Notes: a model not told the origin generated them from the letters alone. Positions 43,916-52,871 are shown, counted from the stretch's first letter. The stretch: DNA of 64,000 nucleotides from an uncultured Treponema sp. (GCA_947165895.1 CAMVCB010000008.1:41305-105304), one strand, 5' to 3'. Made by a program: numbers and translations.

Positions 43916-45550
43916 ATGAGTGATGAATTTCCTCCGATGATTGGAAAATATAAGGTAACAGGCATTATTGCAAAGGGCGGAATGGGCGTTGTCTATAAGG
44001 CTGTTCATCCTTCTTTGAAGCGCTATGTCGTAATCAAAAAAATGACAGCCCGGGGAAAATCTTCCAACGGGGAGCGTTTTAAAAAAGAAGCCCAGATTCT
44101 TCTTGATATGCAGAGCCCTTACATCGTTCATCTTTTTGATTATTTTACTGAGGGCGGTTTCCGCTATATGGTTGAAGAACTGGTGGATGGAGCAGCCCTT
44201 GATAAGCTGATTGAAAAACAGACAGCCCTTCCTCTTCCTGTGGCAATGCTTATCATGCAGGATGCCTGTTATGCCTTGAAATTTGCCCACTCAAAGGATA
44301 TTGTTCACCGCGATATTAAGCCGGGAAACATTTTGATTTCTAAGCGCGGCGAGATAAAGCTTGCAGATTTTGGAATTGCCAGTGATGCAGACGGAGATAC
44401 AATTACTCAAAGCGGGGTAGCCCTGGGAACTCCAGCCTACATGCCGCCAGAACAGTTTGAGGATACCGCAAGTGTAGACCGCCGCGCTGACATCTACGCT
44501 CTTGGAATCATGCTTTACGAAATGATTACGGGCACAAAGCCTTATCCGGGGACATTTACTCTAGAAACTCTTAATACAATAAAGAAGGGAAAATACATTA
44601 GTCCGCGCTCTATTGATAAAACAATTCCCCATTCAGTCTGCCGTCTTATTCATAAGATGATTCGGCCTAAGGCTAAGAATCGCTTCCAGTCAATTGACGG
44701 TGTGCTTCGTCATGTAAAATCATACCTGAGCCACTATGATACCCATGAGCTTCGCGTGCAGATTGCAAAATCGGTTTATACTCCAAAAACTTATGATTTT
44801 CCTGTTCTTGAACCAAAGGATAAGGTGCGCCGCCTGATTACCCGGGTAGTCTGTTCTGTTGCCGCTGCCGCTGCTTTGTTTGCCTTCTGCTGGCAGGCAG
44901 GATTTATTCATAAAACAATTCTTCGCCCCTGGTATGCAACTATAAGCGTTCAGATGGAAATGCCTAAATCTCTTTTGAATGTAATGGATTTACCTAGCCA
45001 GGCAGTTTTCTTTGTAGACGACGATGCTGATATTCCGGAAATTAAGGGAAGCCGCCGAATTTTTATCAAAGAAGATGAAACTTTTATTAATAAAGTAAAA
45101 GCCGCCTTTGGAAAAGTGAAAGTTGACCGTCCGGCCGCAAAAAATCAGCTTTACGTTATGAAGGATGTCTTTGTTCGTAAAAATGCAGATTACCGCCTCA
45201 AGGTTGTTGTGGGCCCTTATGTCTGGTGGAAGAGCTTTTCTGTGGCTGATGAAGATATTTCGATTAAATGTGATTTCTTAAAAAACACTACCCGAAACTT
45301 AAAGCTTCGTGTAGCTGCCTATGACAGCGTGACCGGGGGAAAAATTCCGGAGCCTGTGGTGCTTCTTTCTTATAAAGGAAGCTGGACTCCGCTTGAAAAA
45401 ATCCCGGAAACAGCCCTGCGTTCTGCCGCTGTATGGAAGATTAAGGTTTCTGCGGAAGGTTATACCGAAGAAGTCTATTCACTTCTTATTGACTGGTATC
45501 AGGATGATCTGATTGTCAGTGCGGCACTTCATAAAGCGGAGACTGAATAA
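43916..45550 (+). CDS. Membrane-anchored serine/threonine protein kinase (PknB/Hanks type)
   Basis: The 544-residue protein has an N-terminal kinase domain (residues about 10-275): the Gly-rich loop KGGMGVVYKA, Lys41 in VVIKKM, HRDIKPGNIL, DFGIA and the activation-segment end GTPAYMPPEQ. All catalytic residues are intact. One membrane helix (about 303-325) follows, then a beta-rich extracytoplasmic part of about 215 residues with PEGA-like features, not PASTA repeats. AGAGG precedes the ATG. With the FHA protein and the phosphatase it forms a complete writer/reader/eraser set. The external signal is unknown. Confidence 0.92.
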   Translation: MSDEFPPMIGKYKVTGIIAKGGMGVVYKAVHPSLKRYVVIKKMTARGKSSNGERFKKEAQILLDMQSPYIVHLFDYFTEGGFRYMVEELVDGAALDKLIEKQTALPLPVAMLIMQDACYALKFAHSKDIVHRDIKPGNILISKRGEIKLADFGIASDADGDTITQSGVALGTPAYMPPEQFEDTASVDRRADIYALGIMLYEMITGTKPYPGTFTLETLNTIKKGKYISPRSIDKTIPHSVCRLIHKMIRPKAKNRFQSIDGVLRHVKSYLSHYDTHELRVQIAKSVYTPKTYDFPVLEPKDKVRRLITRVVCSVAAAAALFAFCWQAGFIHKTILRPWYATISVQMEMPKSLLNVMDLPSQAVFFVDDDADIPEIKGSRRIFIKEDETFINKVKAAFGKVKVDRPAAKNQLYVMKDVFVRKNADYRLKVVVGPYVWWKSFSVADEDISIKCDFLKNTTRNLKLRVAAYDSVTGGKIPEPVVLLSYKGSWTPLEKIPETALRSAAVWKIKVSAEGYTEEVYSLLIDWYQDDLIVSAALHKAETE

Positions 45551-45578
45551 AAACGGGGTGTTGCTGGGTGTCCCCCCG
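45546..45578 (-). terminator. Terminator of luxS (minus strand)
   Basis: On the minus strand CGGGG and CCCCG flank a loop of about 15 nt and are followed by TTTTTATT. It overlaps the last bases of the convergent kinase gene and belongs to a GC-rich patch resembling those at 56456 and 58513. Confidence 0.55.
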
Positions 45579-45600
45579 CAGGGAGAGACTTCCCCCTCTT

Positions 45601-46095
45601 TTATGCATCCGCAAATACTTTGCCGTCATCAAGGGTGATTTTGAGCTTTGAGTATTCGCTGTGAAAATCATTTTTAAGGCGGTTAAGGTAGCGTCTGCTT
45701 TCCCACTTGCACATTGGAAGGTCATGGAGCAGGTAGTTTCCGCATGATTCAGGCTCGGTTGCAGGCACTTTGTTCTGGGTAAGAATCCATTCAAGACATT
45801 CAATTGTGAGCTTTCTCATGTCCTCAACGCTGTATTTTCCAGTCATGATGATATACATGCCGGTAAGGCAGCCCATAGGACCAACGTAAACAACATCATC
45901 CTTTACGCGGGAATTACGGAACCAGGTTGCCATAAGGTGTTCAAGGCTGTGGATTGCGGCAGGGGCTACTGCAGGCTCCTTGTTTGGTTCTGTGATGCGA
46001 AGGTCGTAGGTGGTAAAGCCCTTGTCTTCGCGGGAAATGTAAATGCCTGGTTTTAATTTTGTATGATCGATGGTGAAACTCTGAATTACTTCCAT
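45601..46095 (-). CDS. luxS: S-ribosylhomocysteine lyase (autoinducer-2 synthesis)
   Basis: LuxS splits S-ribosylhomocysteine into homocysteine and DPD, the AI-2 precursor, and recycles the SAM by-product. The protein has 164 residues from the ATG at 46095, supported by AAGAGG; the track's longer start at 46146 has no signal. The metal ligands are His49 and His53 (HSLEH) and Cys118 (ESCGNY), and the catalytic Cys76 lies in GPMGCLTG. Divergent from lon with 54 bp between starts. Several radical SAM enzymes nearby consume SAM, but no methyl-cycle gene is adjacent. Confidence 0.96.
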   Translation of the reverse strand: MEVIQSFTIDHTKLKPGIYISREDKGFTTYDLRITEPNKEPAVAPAAIHSLEHLMATWFRNSRVKDDVVYVGPMGCLTGMYIIMTGKYSVEDMRKLTIECLEWILTQNKVPATEPESCGNYLLHDLPMCKWESRRYLNRLKNDFHSEYSKLKITLDDGKVFADA

Positions 46096-46114
46096 AATGT
46101 ACCTCTTAATTTTT

Positions 46115-46143
46115 TTGCCTTTTCGGCTTTTTATTAGTATATT
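46115..46143 (+). promoter_or_regulatory. lon promoter (leaderless arrangement)
   Basis: TTGCCT, 17 bp, then TATATT and six bases (CATTAT) before the ATG of lon. No Shine-Dalgarno is visible. No CIRCE or other heat-shock operator is seen. Confidence 0.5.
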
Positions 46144-46149
46144 CATTAT

Positions 46150-48603
46150 ATGGCAAACAAAGAAGATAATTCAATCATAGCGACAGATCAGATTTTACCA
46201 AATAAATTAACTCTTATTCCTTTGCAGGGGCGGCCGGTTTTTCCGGGTATTTTTACCCCTCTTATGATAACCTCCAATGACGACGTTAAGGTTGCTGAAT
46301 CAGCCTTTGAAAAGGACGGCTTTGTCGGAATTGTAATGCTCAAAAATGAAGCTGAAAATCCGACGGTGGCAGACCTTCACCGGGTAGGAACGGTTGCCCG
46401 TATTATCAAAAAAATTAACCTGCCGGACGGCGGCATTAACATTTTTGTTTCTACAATCAAGCGGTTTAAAATCCGTAAAACCCTTCATTCTCAGGCTCCT
46501 ATGGCGGCTGCCGTTGAATATCTTGAGGAAGAAGAAAACGATACCTTTGAAGTTAAGGCTCTTACCCGGGCCCTCATCAGCGAAATGAAGGAGGTAAGCG
46601 AAAACAATCCTCTTTTCAGTGACGAAATGCGCCTTAACATGGTCAATATCGATAATCCTGGAAAAATTGCTGACTTTATTGCTTCAATTTTGAATACCGA
46701 CAAGGACGACCAGCAGAAAATCCTTGAAACTGTGAATGTTCGCCAGCGAATGGAACAGGTGCTTGTTTTCATTAAGCGGGAACAGGAACTGCTCCGTGTT
46801 CAGAAAAAGATTTCTCAGGATATTAACGAGCGGGTAGACAAAAACCAGCGGGAATACTTTCTGCGCGAAGAGCTTAAGGCAATTCAGGATGAGCTTGGCG
46901 AGACTGCCGAGGGTAATGCTACAGACTACCAGAAGTTTAAGACAAAAATTGACGAGCTGAAGTTTGAAGGTGAAATTAAGGAAACTGTTGAAAGCGAGCT
47001 TGAAAAATTTAAGCTGATGGATCCTAATTCCAGCGAGTTTATTGGAACCAGAAACTTCCTTGAACTGGTTGTGAACCTGCCATGGCATGAAGAAATTAAG
47101 GAAGATTATGACCTTGGCCGGGCAAAGAAAATCCTTGAAAATGACCACTTTGGCCTTGATGACGTAAAAAAACGTATTCTTGAATATCTAGCCGTTCGCA
47201 AAATGAAAAAAGATGCAAAGGGCTCTATTATGCTTCTGGTTGGACCTCCGGGAGTTGGTAAAACTTCCGTTGGAAAGTCGATTGCAAACGCGATGAACAA
47301 ACCTTTTTACCGCTTCAGTGTGGGCGGTATGCGCGATGAAGCTGAAATTAAGGGACACCGCAGAACTTATATCGGTGCAATGCCTGGAAAAATCATTCAG
47401 GGGCTCAAAATCACAAAATCTTCTTCTCCGGTCTTTTTGATTGATGAAGTTGATAAGATGGGCTCAAGCCACAACGGCGACCCGGCTTCGGCTTTGCTTG
47501 AAGTTCTTGACCCTGAGCAGAACGTAAACTTCCGCGATAATTACCTGGATCTGCCTTTTGACGTTTCTAACGTATTCTTTATTTTGACCGCAAATACCCT
47601 TGATTCTATTCCGGGGCCTTTGCTTGACCGTGCAGAAGTAATTCAGCTTTCAGGCTATATCGACCAGGAAAAGCTTGAAATTGCAAAAAAATATCTGATT
47701 CCAAAGAATCTTGCAAAAAACGGTCTCAAAAAGAATCAGGTTAAGTACACAAAAGACGCTCTTCTGACAATTGCGGAAGAATATGCCCGTGAATCCGGCG
47801 TTCGAAACTATGAAAAGAGCATCGATAAGATTCACAGAAAAATTGTTACCGAGCTGATTACTCAGAGCGAGCTTAAAAAGAGTGAGCTGGCAATTTCGGA
47901 GGATTTGTCGGAAGAGGAAAAGGCAAGGCTGACAGCTGAGCGGGATGCGGCTGTTCAGTCTGTTCTTGATACTCCTTACACAATTGATTCGGGTGATTTG
48001 TTTAAATATCTTGGAAAGCCTGTTTTTGATGAAAGTGAAATTAAGGCTGCAAAGGTTCCTGGAACTGCAATTGGTCTTGCCTGGACCAGCATGGGCGGCG
48101 ACACCCTTTTGATTGAATCAACTTATTTTGCGGGAAAGGGCGGCCTTGTTCTTACCGGCCAGATGGGCGATGTAATGAAGGAATCAAGTCAGATTGCCTT
48201 TAACTGGGCAAGAAAGTTTGTGCTTGACCGCAAGGCTAAAAAGGCCGACTGGTTTGACAAAAACATAATTCACCTTCATATTCCGGAGGGGGCAACTCCA
48301 AAGGACGGTCCTTCTGCCGGAATTACAATGGCAACAACCTTTGTTTCTCTCTTTATGAACAAAAAGATTAAGCCAAACCTGGCAATGACAGGTGAACTTT
48401 CTTTGACAGGACAGGTTCTTCCAATAGGCGGACTTCGTGAAAAAACAGTTGCTGCAAAGAGAAATAAGATTAAGACAATCATTATTCCAAAGGCAAACGA
48501 GCGAGACCTGGAAGAAATTCCTGAAAACGTTAAGAAGGGAATTAAGTTTATTCCTGTAAGCGATGTGCACGAGGTATTGGCAGCTGCGCTGGGCATAAAA
48601 TAG
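46150..48603 (+). CDS. lon: ATP-dependent Lon protease
   Basis: Lon degrades damaged and regulatory proteins in the cytoplasm. The 817-residue protein has the N-terminal substrate domain (LTLIPLQGRPVFPG), a coiled-coil linker, the AAA+ module with Walker A GPPGVGKTSVGK and Walker B VFLIDEVDKM, and a C-terminal protease with the catalytic Ser in PKDGPSAGI and Lys in GGLREKTVAAKR. An insert of charged residues (about 580-600) lies before the protease domain. The ATG is preceded only by a -10 element, suggesting leaderless initiation. The HAD gene follows after 19 bases with its own Shine-Dalgarno. Confidence 0.97.
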   Translation: MANKEDNSIIATDQILPNKLTLIPLQGRPVFPGIFTPLMITSNDDVKVAESAFEKDGFVGIVMLKNEAENPTVADLHRVGTVARIIKKINLPDGGINIFVSTIKRFKIRKTLHSQAPMAAAVEYLEEEENDTFEVKALTRALISEMKEVSENNPLFSDEMRLNMVNIDNPGKIADFIASILNTDKDDQQKILETVNVRQRMEQVLVFIKREQELLRVQKKISQDINERVDKNQREYFLREELKAIQDELGETAEGNATDYQKFKTKIDELKFEGEIKETVESELEKFKLMDPNSSEFIGTRNFLELVVNLPWHEEIKEDYDLGRAKKILENDHFGLDDVKKRILEYLAVRKMKKDAKGSIMLLVGPPGVGKTSVGKSIANAMNKPFYRFSVGGMRDEAEIKGHRRTYIGAMPGKIIQGLKITKSSSPVFLIDEVDKMGSSHNGDPASALLEVLDPEQNVNFRDNYLDLPFDVSNVFFILTANTLDSIPGPLLDRAEVIQLSGYIDQEKLEIAKKYLIPKNLAKNGLKKNQVKYTKDALLTIAEEYARESGVRNYEKSIDKIHRKIVTELITQSELKKSELAISEDLSEEEKARLTAERDAAVQSVLDTPYTIDSGDLFKYLGKPVFDESEIKAAKVPGTAIGLAWTSMGGDTLLIESTYFAGKGGLVLTGQMGDVMKESSQIAFNWARKFVLDRKAKKADWFDKNIIHLHIPEGATPKDGPSAGITMATTFVSLFMNKKIKPNLAMTGELSLTGQVLPIGGLREKTVAAKRNKIKTIIIPKANERDLEEIPENVKKGIKFIPVSDVHEVLAAALGIK

Positions 48604-48622
48604 CGGAAAGGGGAGTACATCT

Positions 48623-49270
48623 ATGGCAGACGAAATTAAAGCCGTAATTTTTGACATGGACGGAGTCCTTCAGGATTCCGAGACAATAAGTGATATCACC
48701 TGGGAGATGGCGGCAAAAGAGCGGGGCTTTGAACTAAATTATGATGTCCTGCAGTCCTGCCGGGGCTGTAACCGCCATGATATCGAGCTTAAACTCAAGG
48801 CATTTTACGGCCAGAACTTTGATTCTCCTGCATTTCTGGAAAGAACGAGCCAGCTTTTTCACGAAATTGAAAATACAAAGGGCATTCCTTTAATGCACTA
48901 TGCAAAAGAAATCCTTGAATATCTTAAGCCAAAATATAAGCTTGCACTTGCGTCTTCTACCCGGGGTGAATCTGTCCGCCGCCAGATGAAAGCCGGAGCT
49001 CTTATAGATTTTTTTGATAGTCTTACAACCGGCGATATGGTAAAGCATTCTAAGCCTGAGCCTGAAATCTACCTTAAAGCGGCAGAAAGCATCGGAATAA
49101 AGCCTGAAAACTGTATTGCGGTGGAAGACAGCCCTAACGGAATAAAAAGCGCTTATGCTGCCGGAATGAGAGTAATTATGGTGCCTGATAAAATTCAGCC
49201 GGATGAAAGTCTGAAAAAACTCTGCTGGAAAATCTGTAATTCGCTTGAAGAGGTAAAGGCTCTTTTATAG
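48623..49270 (+). CDS. HAD-superfamily hydrolase (beta-phosphoglucomutase/phosphatase-like)
   Basis: The 215-residue protein has the four HAD motifs: VIFDMDGVLQDS with the nucleophile Asp, SSTRGE, the Lys in KHSKPEPEIY, and AVEDSPNGIKSA. The helical cap inserted after motif I fits subfamily I, which includes beta-phosphoglucomutase and sugar-phosphate phosphatases. AGGGGAG precedes the ATG. It lies just after lon and overlaps the 3' end of a convergent cyclase gene by 6 bp. The substrate is unknown, probably a sugar phosphate. Confidence 0.88.
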   Translation: MADEIKAVIFDMDGVLQDSETISDITWEMAAKERGFELNYDVLQSCRGCNRHDIELKLKAFYGQNFDSPAFLERTSQLFHEIENTKGIPLMHYAKEILEYLKPKYKLALASSTRGESVRRQMKAGALIDFFDSLTTGDMVKHSKPEPEIYLKAAESIGIKPENCIAVEDSPNGIKSAYAAGMRVIMVPDKIQPDESLKKLCWKICNSLEEVKALL

Positions 49271-50482
49271 ATTTGAAGCGAGGTTTTTAAGCTCACTCTT
49301 TCTTTCGTACATTTTGGCGTCTGCCCGTCCGAAAATATGTGAAAAAGTAGTATCCTTTTCGGGATTATAGGAAGCATAACCTTTTGCAATAACGACTTTT
49401 CCTTCTTTTAAGTTTTTTTCTATCAGGCTGTCAAAGTTTTTGAAAAGAGTTTCCCGGCTTATTAAGTCTTGACCGCTGAGAAAAACTGTAAATTCATCGC
49501 CGCCTATACGGTAAACAGGGCTGTGCTTAAATGTCTGGCAGATGATTTTAGCAGCTTCCCTGATGATTTTATCACCTTCTTCGTGGCCCTTTGTGTCATT
49601 TGTCAGTTTTAAATCGTTTACGTCAAAAATAATCAGGCCAAAATCATTCAAATCATGATTTTCTATGCGGCTTTCTATGCAGAGGGCGTCTTCCTGGTAG
49701 GCAGACTTGCTTTTTACACCAGTAAGAGGGTCTGTAAAAGCCAGGCGACGGGCATTGCCAAGCTCAGCCTCCTGAATTTTTTCTATCTGCATAAGCCGGT
49801 GCAGCTCTTCCTGACGGCTGCTTCTTTCATCTTCTACAACAAAGGTATGGATGATGCAGGTACCCAGAAGAAAGCCGATGGAATAGAATGGCGTATTAAA
49901 ATCCAGAAACTGCAATGCTATGAAAATCGTCATTACAATGCCGAACATTTCAATTGCCCGGTAACGCAGCTTAATCTTGCCGCTTGTCTTGAAAACCGCA
50001 GCAGTCATGTAAATTGTTGTGGCAAGAAACATCAAAAACTGGAAAAGCATGCTGAAATGCCTTGCCCTTCCTGTGTGGTAATTTCCATTGTCGTCAAACC
50101 AGAATGCAATAGGAATGAAGATGTTTATAATCAGTATGACAGTCTGTGCTGCAATAAAGATAGCGCCGCAATATTTAAGGAATATTGTAAAGCCAATCCT
50201 GTCCTTGATGTATTCGATGACAAAGCGGGTCCATTGTAAAATTACAAAAGCCATTACCATAAAGTAGATTTCGGTCTCATAGAAACTTATGTATTTTAAA
50301 TTAAAGCAGGTGAGGATACCCCAGGTAATATCTACAATGTAAAAGACAATCAGGGTGTAAAGGAATTTTTTATAAGCCAGAATTGCGGGAATTCTGTCCG
50401 ACGGAATTCTTTTAAAAAGAATATTGAAGTTTATGATGAGATGAATGAAAAGTGAAAGAATTCCAATACTCGCATAATACAT
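49265..50482 (-). CDS. Membrane diguanylate cyclase (GGDEF)
   Basis: The 405-residue protein has about seven membrane helices in its first 220 residues, a short coiled coil (RQEELHRLMQIEKIQEAEL) and a C-terminal GGDEF domain. RIGGDEF and the preceding IIFDVNDLKLTND with the metal Asp are intact, so it should synthesise c-di-GMP. The membrane part resembles short 7TM sensors without an extracytoplasmic domain. The ATG lacks a Shine-Dalgarno; an extended -10 (TG-T-TATAAT) ends six bases upstream, suggesting a leaderless mRNA. It overlaps the HAD gene convergently by 6 bp. Confidence 0.9.
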   Translation of the reverse strand: MYYASIGILSLFIHLIINFNILFKRIPSDRIPAILAYKKFLYTLIVFYIVDITWGILTCFNLKYISFYETEIYFMVMAFVILQWTRFVIEYIKDRIGFTIFLKYCGAIFIAAQTVILIINIFIPIAFWFDDNGNYHTGRARHFSMLFQFLMFLATTIYMTAAVFKTSGKIKLRYRAIEMFGIVMTIFIALQFLDFNTPFYSIGFLLGTCIIHTFVVEDERSSRQEELHRLMQIEKIQEAELGNARRLAFTDPLTGVKSKSAYQEDALCIESRIENHDLNDFGLIIFDVNDLKLTNDTKGHEEGDKIIREAAKIICQTFKHSPVYRIGGDEFTVFLSGQDLISRETLFKNFDSLIEKNLKEGKVVIAKGYASYNPEKDTTFSHIFGRADAKMYERKSELKNLASNL

Positions 50483-50488
50483 AGTAAT

Positions 50489-50497
50489 ATTATAACA
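50489..50497 (-). promoter_or_regulatory. Extended -10 promoter of the GGDEF gene (leaderless arrangement)
   Basis: On the minus strand TG-T-TATAAT is followed by ATTACT and then the ATG. The extension supports promoter activity without a good -35. Confidence 0.6.
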
Positions 50498-50541
50498 CGG
50501 TCTAATAAAAAGTTAGAAATATTTTTTATAAAATCAGTCTT

Positions 50542-52365
50542 TTAAAGCTTGTCATCACTTGTTACCTGATTTTTTCCGTGAGTTTTTGAGTAGTAAAGGC
50601 AGTTATCTACCCGCTTGTAAAAGCTCTGGTTATCATCATCATCCCGCAGAGCAGCAAGTCCCAGTGAAATGGTAATCTGCGGCATTTTCTCCCACTGAAG
50701 GTTATGGACTTCTTTACGGATTCGCTCTGCTATTGAAAGGGCGTTTTCCTTTGCTGTATCCGGAAGAAGAATCATAAATTCCTCTCCGCCCCAGCGGCCT
50801 ATAGAATCTCTTTCCCTGATGCAGGCTTTTGCCGTCTGAGCCACCCTTACAAGAACTTCATCACCCGTATCGTGACCGTAAGTGTCATTAACCTTTTTAA
50901 AATTATCAATGTCAAACATAATAAGGGAAATATTTCTGAAATTGCGTCTGGAAAGTTCATAATTGATGGTTTCTGCGATTTTTTTACGGTTGAAAAGCTT
51001 TGTCAGACCGTCTGTAGTTGCAATTTCTTCAAGCTTGAGGTTTGCAAGATAAAGATCCCTGCTTGTGGCATGAAGAAAGTTTACAAGCCGGTCTTCAAAA
51101 GGAATCAGCTTGTCGTTTTTATTGTTAAGGGATATTTCTGTGCCAAACTTATTGAAATCAATAAAACGGCTGTTTCCGTAAAAGAAATCTTCCACATAGC
51201 AGTCTTCTGAAAAGTCTGAGCTTTGAGGATCTTCAACTTCCTTAAAACCGATTGCGAGCATGGCACTGTTCTGTAAGCCTCCGCTTTGATTTTTGTAAAG
51301 AATTTCTGCAAAGGCAAAGCAGCCTGCAGTTTCCCGGTAGAAGTTCGAAAAGGCCTGAAGCTCCAGAAGCTCATCTTCTTTTAGGTAAGACAGGCGGTTT
51401 TTGCAGACATGGAGGATAAGTCCTTCAAGATTTTTCCGGCTCATGTATTCTGCAAGATTGAAGCTATGCTGAAGTATGATTTTTTTTGCTCCGTAGGAAA
51501 AAACAAGCTCTTCTCCCTTTTTTATATCCGCCGTAAAGTGAATGCAGCCCTTATCATCCTTTGTGATTGGAATTCTTGCAAGCCATTTTCCGGCCCGCTT
51601 TAACATGAAGGGGAATTCACAGGTGTTTTCGAGGAAGTTTTTTGAAGAGGTAACGCCAAGATAGTTTTTATAAATGTCAGCGGCAGGAAGGTTATCAATT
51701 GTCTTGAGAATGTGATTGTCAATTACTTCTGTAACCTGCATTTTCTTTCCAACCGGTGTCCAGCCCAAAGTTGATTCTGCATATACTTTAAGGTTTTTAC
51801 CCCTGAAGAAGGTAATGATTATACCGCTTTTATGAACTTCCCTTCCAAATACAAGCAGCTTTTGGGGAACGCTGCCGGCTTCAAATCCGGCTCCTGCGCC
51901 AAAAATCGGAATATTGGAATCCTCTGTATTGCAGGCTGCCATGAATTCATTTGTGATTTTATTGTTAAGGGGAGTTGTAAAAACCTGAATTGCCCTGAGG
52001 TCATGGAGACTATTAAATTTGTTAAGAAAGGCCTCTTTTGCTTCTTCAACAGGAGTTTTTGAAAAATCTATTTCTAAGAGGTCAATTTCTGATTTTTCAA
52101 ACAGAAGGACAGTAATTATAGTAGGACCGCTTATCTTTTCTCCCTGCGCAAAGCCCTGCAAACAGGTAAGTCCTGAAATATTTGCCTTGTCCAGAGTTTT
52201 TTTTACCATGCAGGTGATATAGGAGATATAATCCTTTTGTACGCGTCTGGTAAAAATATTTACAAGTACAGATTTTGCATTTTTATAATCTGAACTTTTT
52301 TTGATTTCATCAAGAAATTTTACTGCGTCAAAACTGTCCTGAATAGCGCAAGTTCTTTGTTTCAT
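50542..52365 (-). CDS. FIST-domain diguanylate cyclase
   Basis: The 607-residue soluble protein starts with FIST N and C domains (about residues 20-370), sensory domains thought to bind small ligands such as amino acids. Typical features are IFGAGAGFEAG and the SGIIITFF strand. A C-terminal GGDEF domain (about 440-600) follows, with the intact active site RWGGEEF and LIMFDIDNFKKVND, so c-di-GMP synthesis is expected. The track starts upstream (52398); the ATG at 52365 has AGAGGAG about 10 bases before it. No membrane helix is present, so it senses a cytoplasmic signal. It is divergent from the copper operon. Confidence 0.88.
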   Translation of the reverse strand: MKQRTCAIQDSFDAVKFLDEIKKSSDYKNAKSVLVNIFTRRVQKDYISYITCMVKKTLDKANISGLTCLQGFAQGEKISGPTIITVLLFEKSEIDLLEIDFSKTPVEEAKEAFLNKFNSLHDLRAIQVFTTPLNNKITNEFMAACNTEDSNIPIFGAGAGFEAGSVPQKLLVFGREVHKSGIIITFFRGKNLKVYAESTLGWTPVGKKMQVTEVIDNHILKTIDNLPAADIYKNYLGVTSSKNFLENTCEFPFMLKRAGKWLARIPITKDDKGCIHFTADIKKGEELVFSYGAKKIILQHSFNLAEYMSRKNLEGLILHVCKNRLSYLKEDELLELQAFSNFYRETAGCFAFAEILYKNQSGGLQNSAMLAIGFKEVEDPQSSDFSEDCYVEDFFYGNSRFIDFNKFGTEISLNNKNDKLIPFEDRLVNFLHATSRDLYLANLKLEEIATTDGLTKLFNRKKIAETINYELSRRNFRNISLIMFDIDNFKKVNDTYGHDTGDEVLVRVAQTAKACIRERDSIGRWGGEEFMILLPDTAKENALSIAERIRKEVHNLQWEKMPQITISLGLAALRDDDDNQSFYKRVDNCLYYSKTHGKNQVTSDDKL

Positions 52366-52454
52366 TAAATCACTGCTCCTCTTGCAATAATGATACATTA
52401 GGAAAGCCGATTTTCATAATTAATTTTTTTTAAGATTAATCTTTTCCTGATATC

Positions 52455-52483
52455 TTGACACATACCCCCTGTGGGTATATACT
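52455..52483 (+). promoter_or_regulatory. Copper operon promoter
   Basis: A perfect TTGACA and TATACT are separated by exactly 17 bp, and the spacer is filled by operator 1. Binding of the repressor would directly block polymerase. This is the closest match to the consensus in the window. Confidence 0.85.
52462..52478. promoter_or_regulatory. CsoR-type operator 1
   Basis: ATACCC-N5-GGGTAT, 17 bp with perfect arms, lies between the -35 and the -10. G/C-tract palindromes of this kind are bound by CsoR-family repressors. The same pattern recurs 35 bp downstream. Confidence 0.8.
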
Positions 52484-52496
52484 TTCACTGTAAAAT

Positions 52497-52513
52497 ATAC
52501 CCGGAGGGGGTAT
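52497..52513. promoter_or_regulatory. CsoR-type operator 2, overlapping the leader G-tract
   Basis: ATACCC-N5-GGGTAT again, with identical arms and the same 17-bp length. The G-tract also reads as GGAGGGGG, so it could double as a Shine-Dalgarno for the upstream ATG at 52512. Confidence 0.75.
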
Positions 52514-52544
52514 GCAGATTAAAGCGACAGATATGGAGATTATT

Positions 52545-52862
52545 ATGTCCCTGGAAAATATTGAAGAATGTCCTTACTGCTCTGGAAAGCACAAGGACAG
52601 AGATGATAAGGAAAAAAAAGATTTGATGAACCGGCTTAAGCGTATTGAAGGGCAGGTTAGGGGAGTAGAGGGCATGCTGGAAAACGGTGCCTACTGTACC
52701 GACATTCTTATGCAGGTTTCTGCAATAACCTGCGCCCTTAACAGCTTTAATAAGGTTCTGCTTGGAAATCATCTTAAAACCTGCGTAGCAGAAAATATCC
52801 GCTCGGGTAACGATGAAGTAATTGATGAGCTTGTCGGCACCCTGCAAAAGCTGATGAGATAA
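52545..52862 (+). CDS. csoR: CsoR-family copper-sensing transcriptional repressor
   Basis: The all-helical protein of about 105 residues matches CsoR/RcnR regulators, which release DNA on binding metal. The DNA-binding region is DLMNRLKRIEGQVRGVEGMLE. The Cu(I) ligand set Cys-His-Cys is visible in GAYCTDIL and NHLKTC, favouring copper over nickel. An N-terminal CPYCSGKH adds two more Cys. Two starts are possible: ATG 52512, which overlaps operator 2, and ATG 52545, with GGAG six bases before it. The latter is chosen because it leaves the operator in the leader. It is the first gene of an operon with copA, 9 bases apart. Confidence 0.9.
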   Translation: MSLENIEECPYCSGKHKDRDDKEKKDLMNRLKRIEGQVRGVEGMLENGAYCTDILMQVSAITCALNSFNKVLLGNHLKTCVAENIRSGNDEVIDELVGTLQKLMR

Positions 52863-52871
52863 GGAGCTTGT

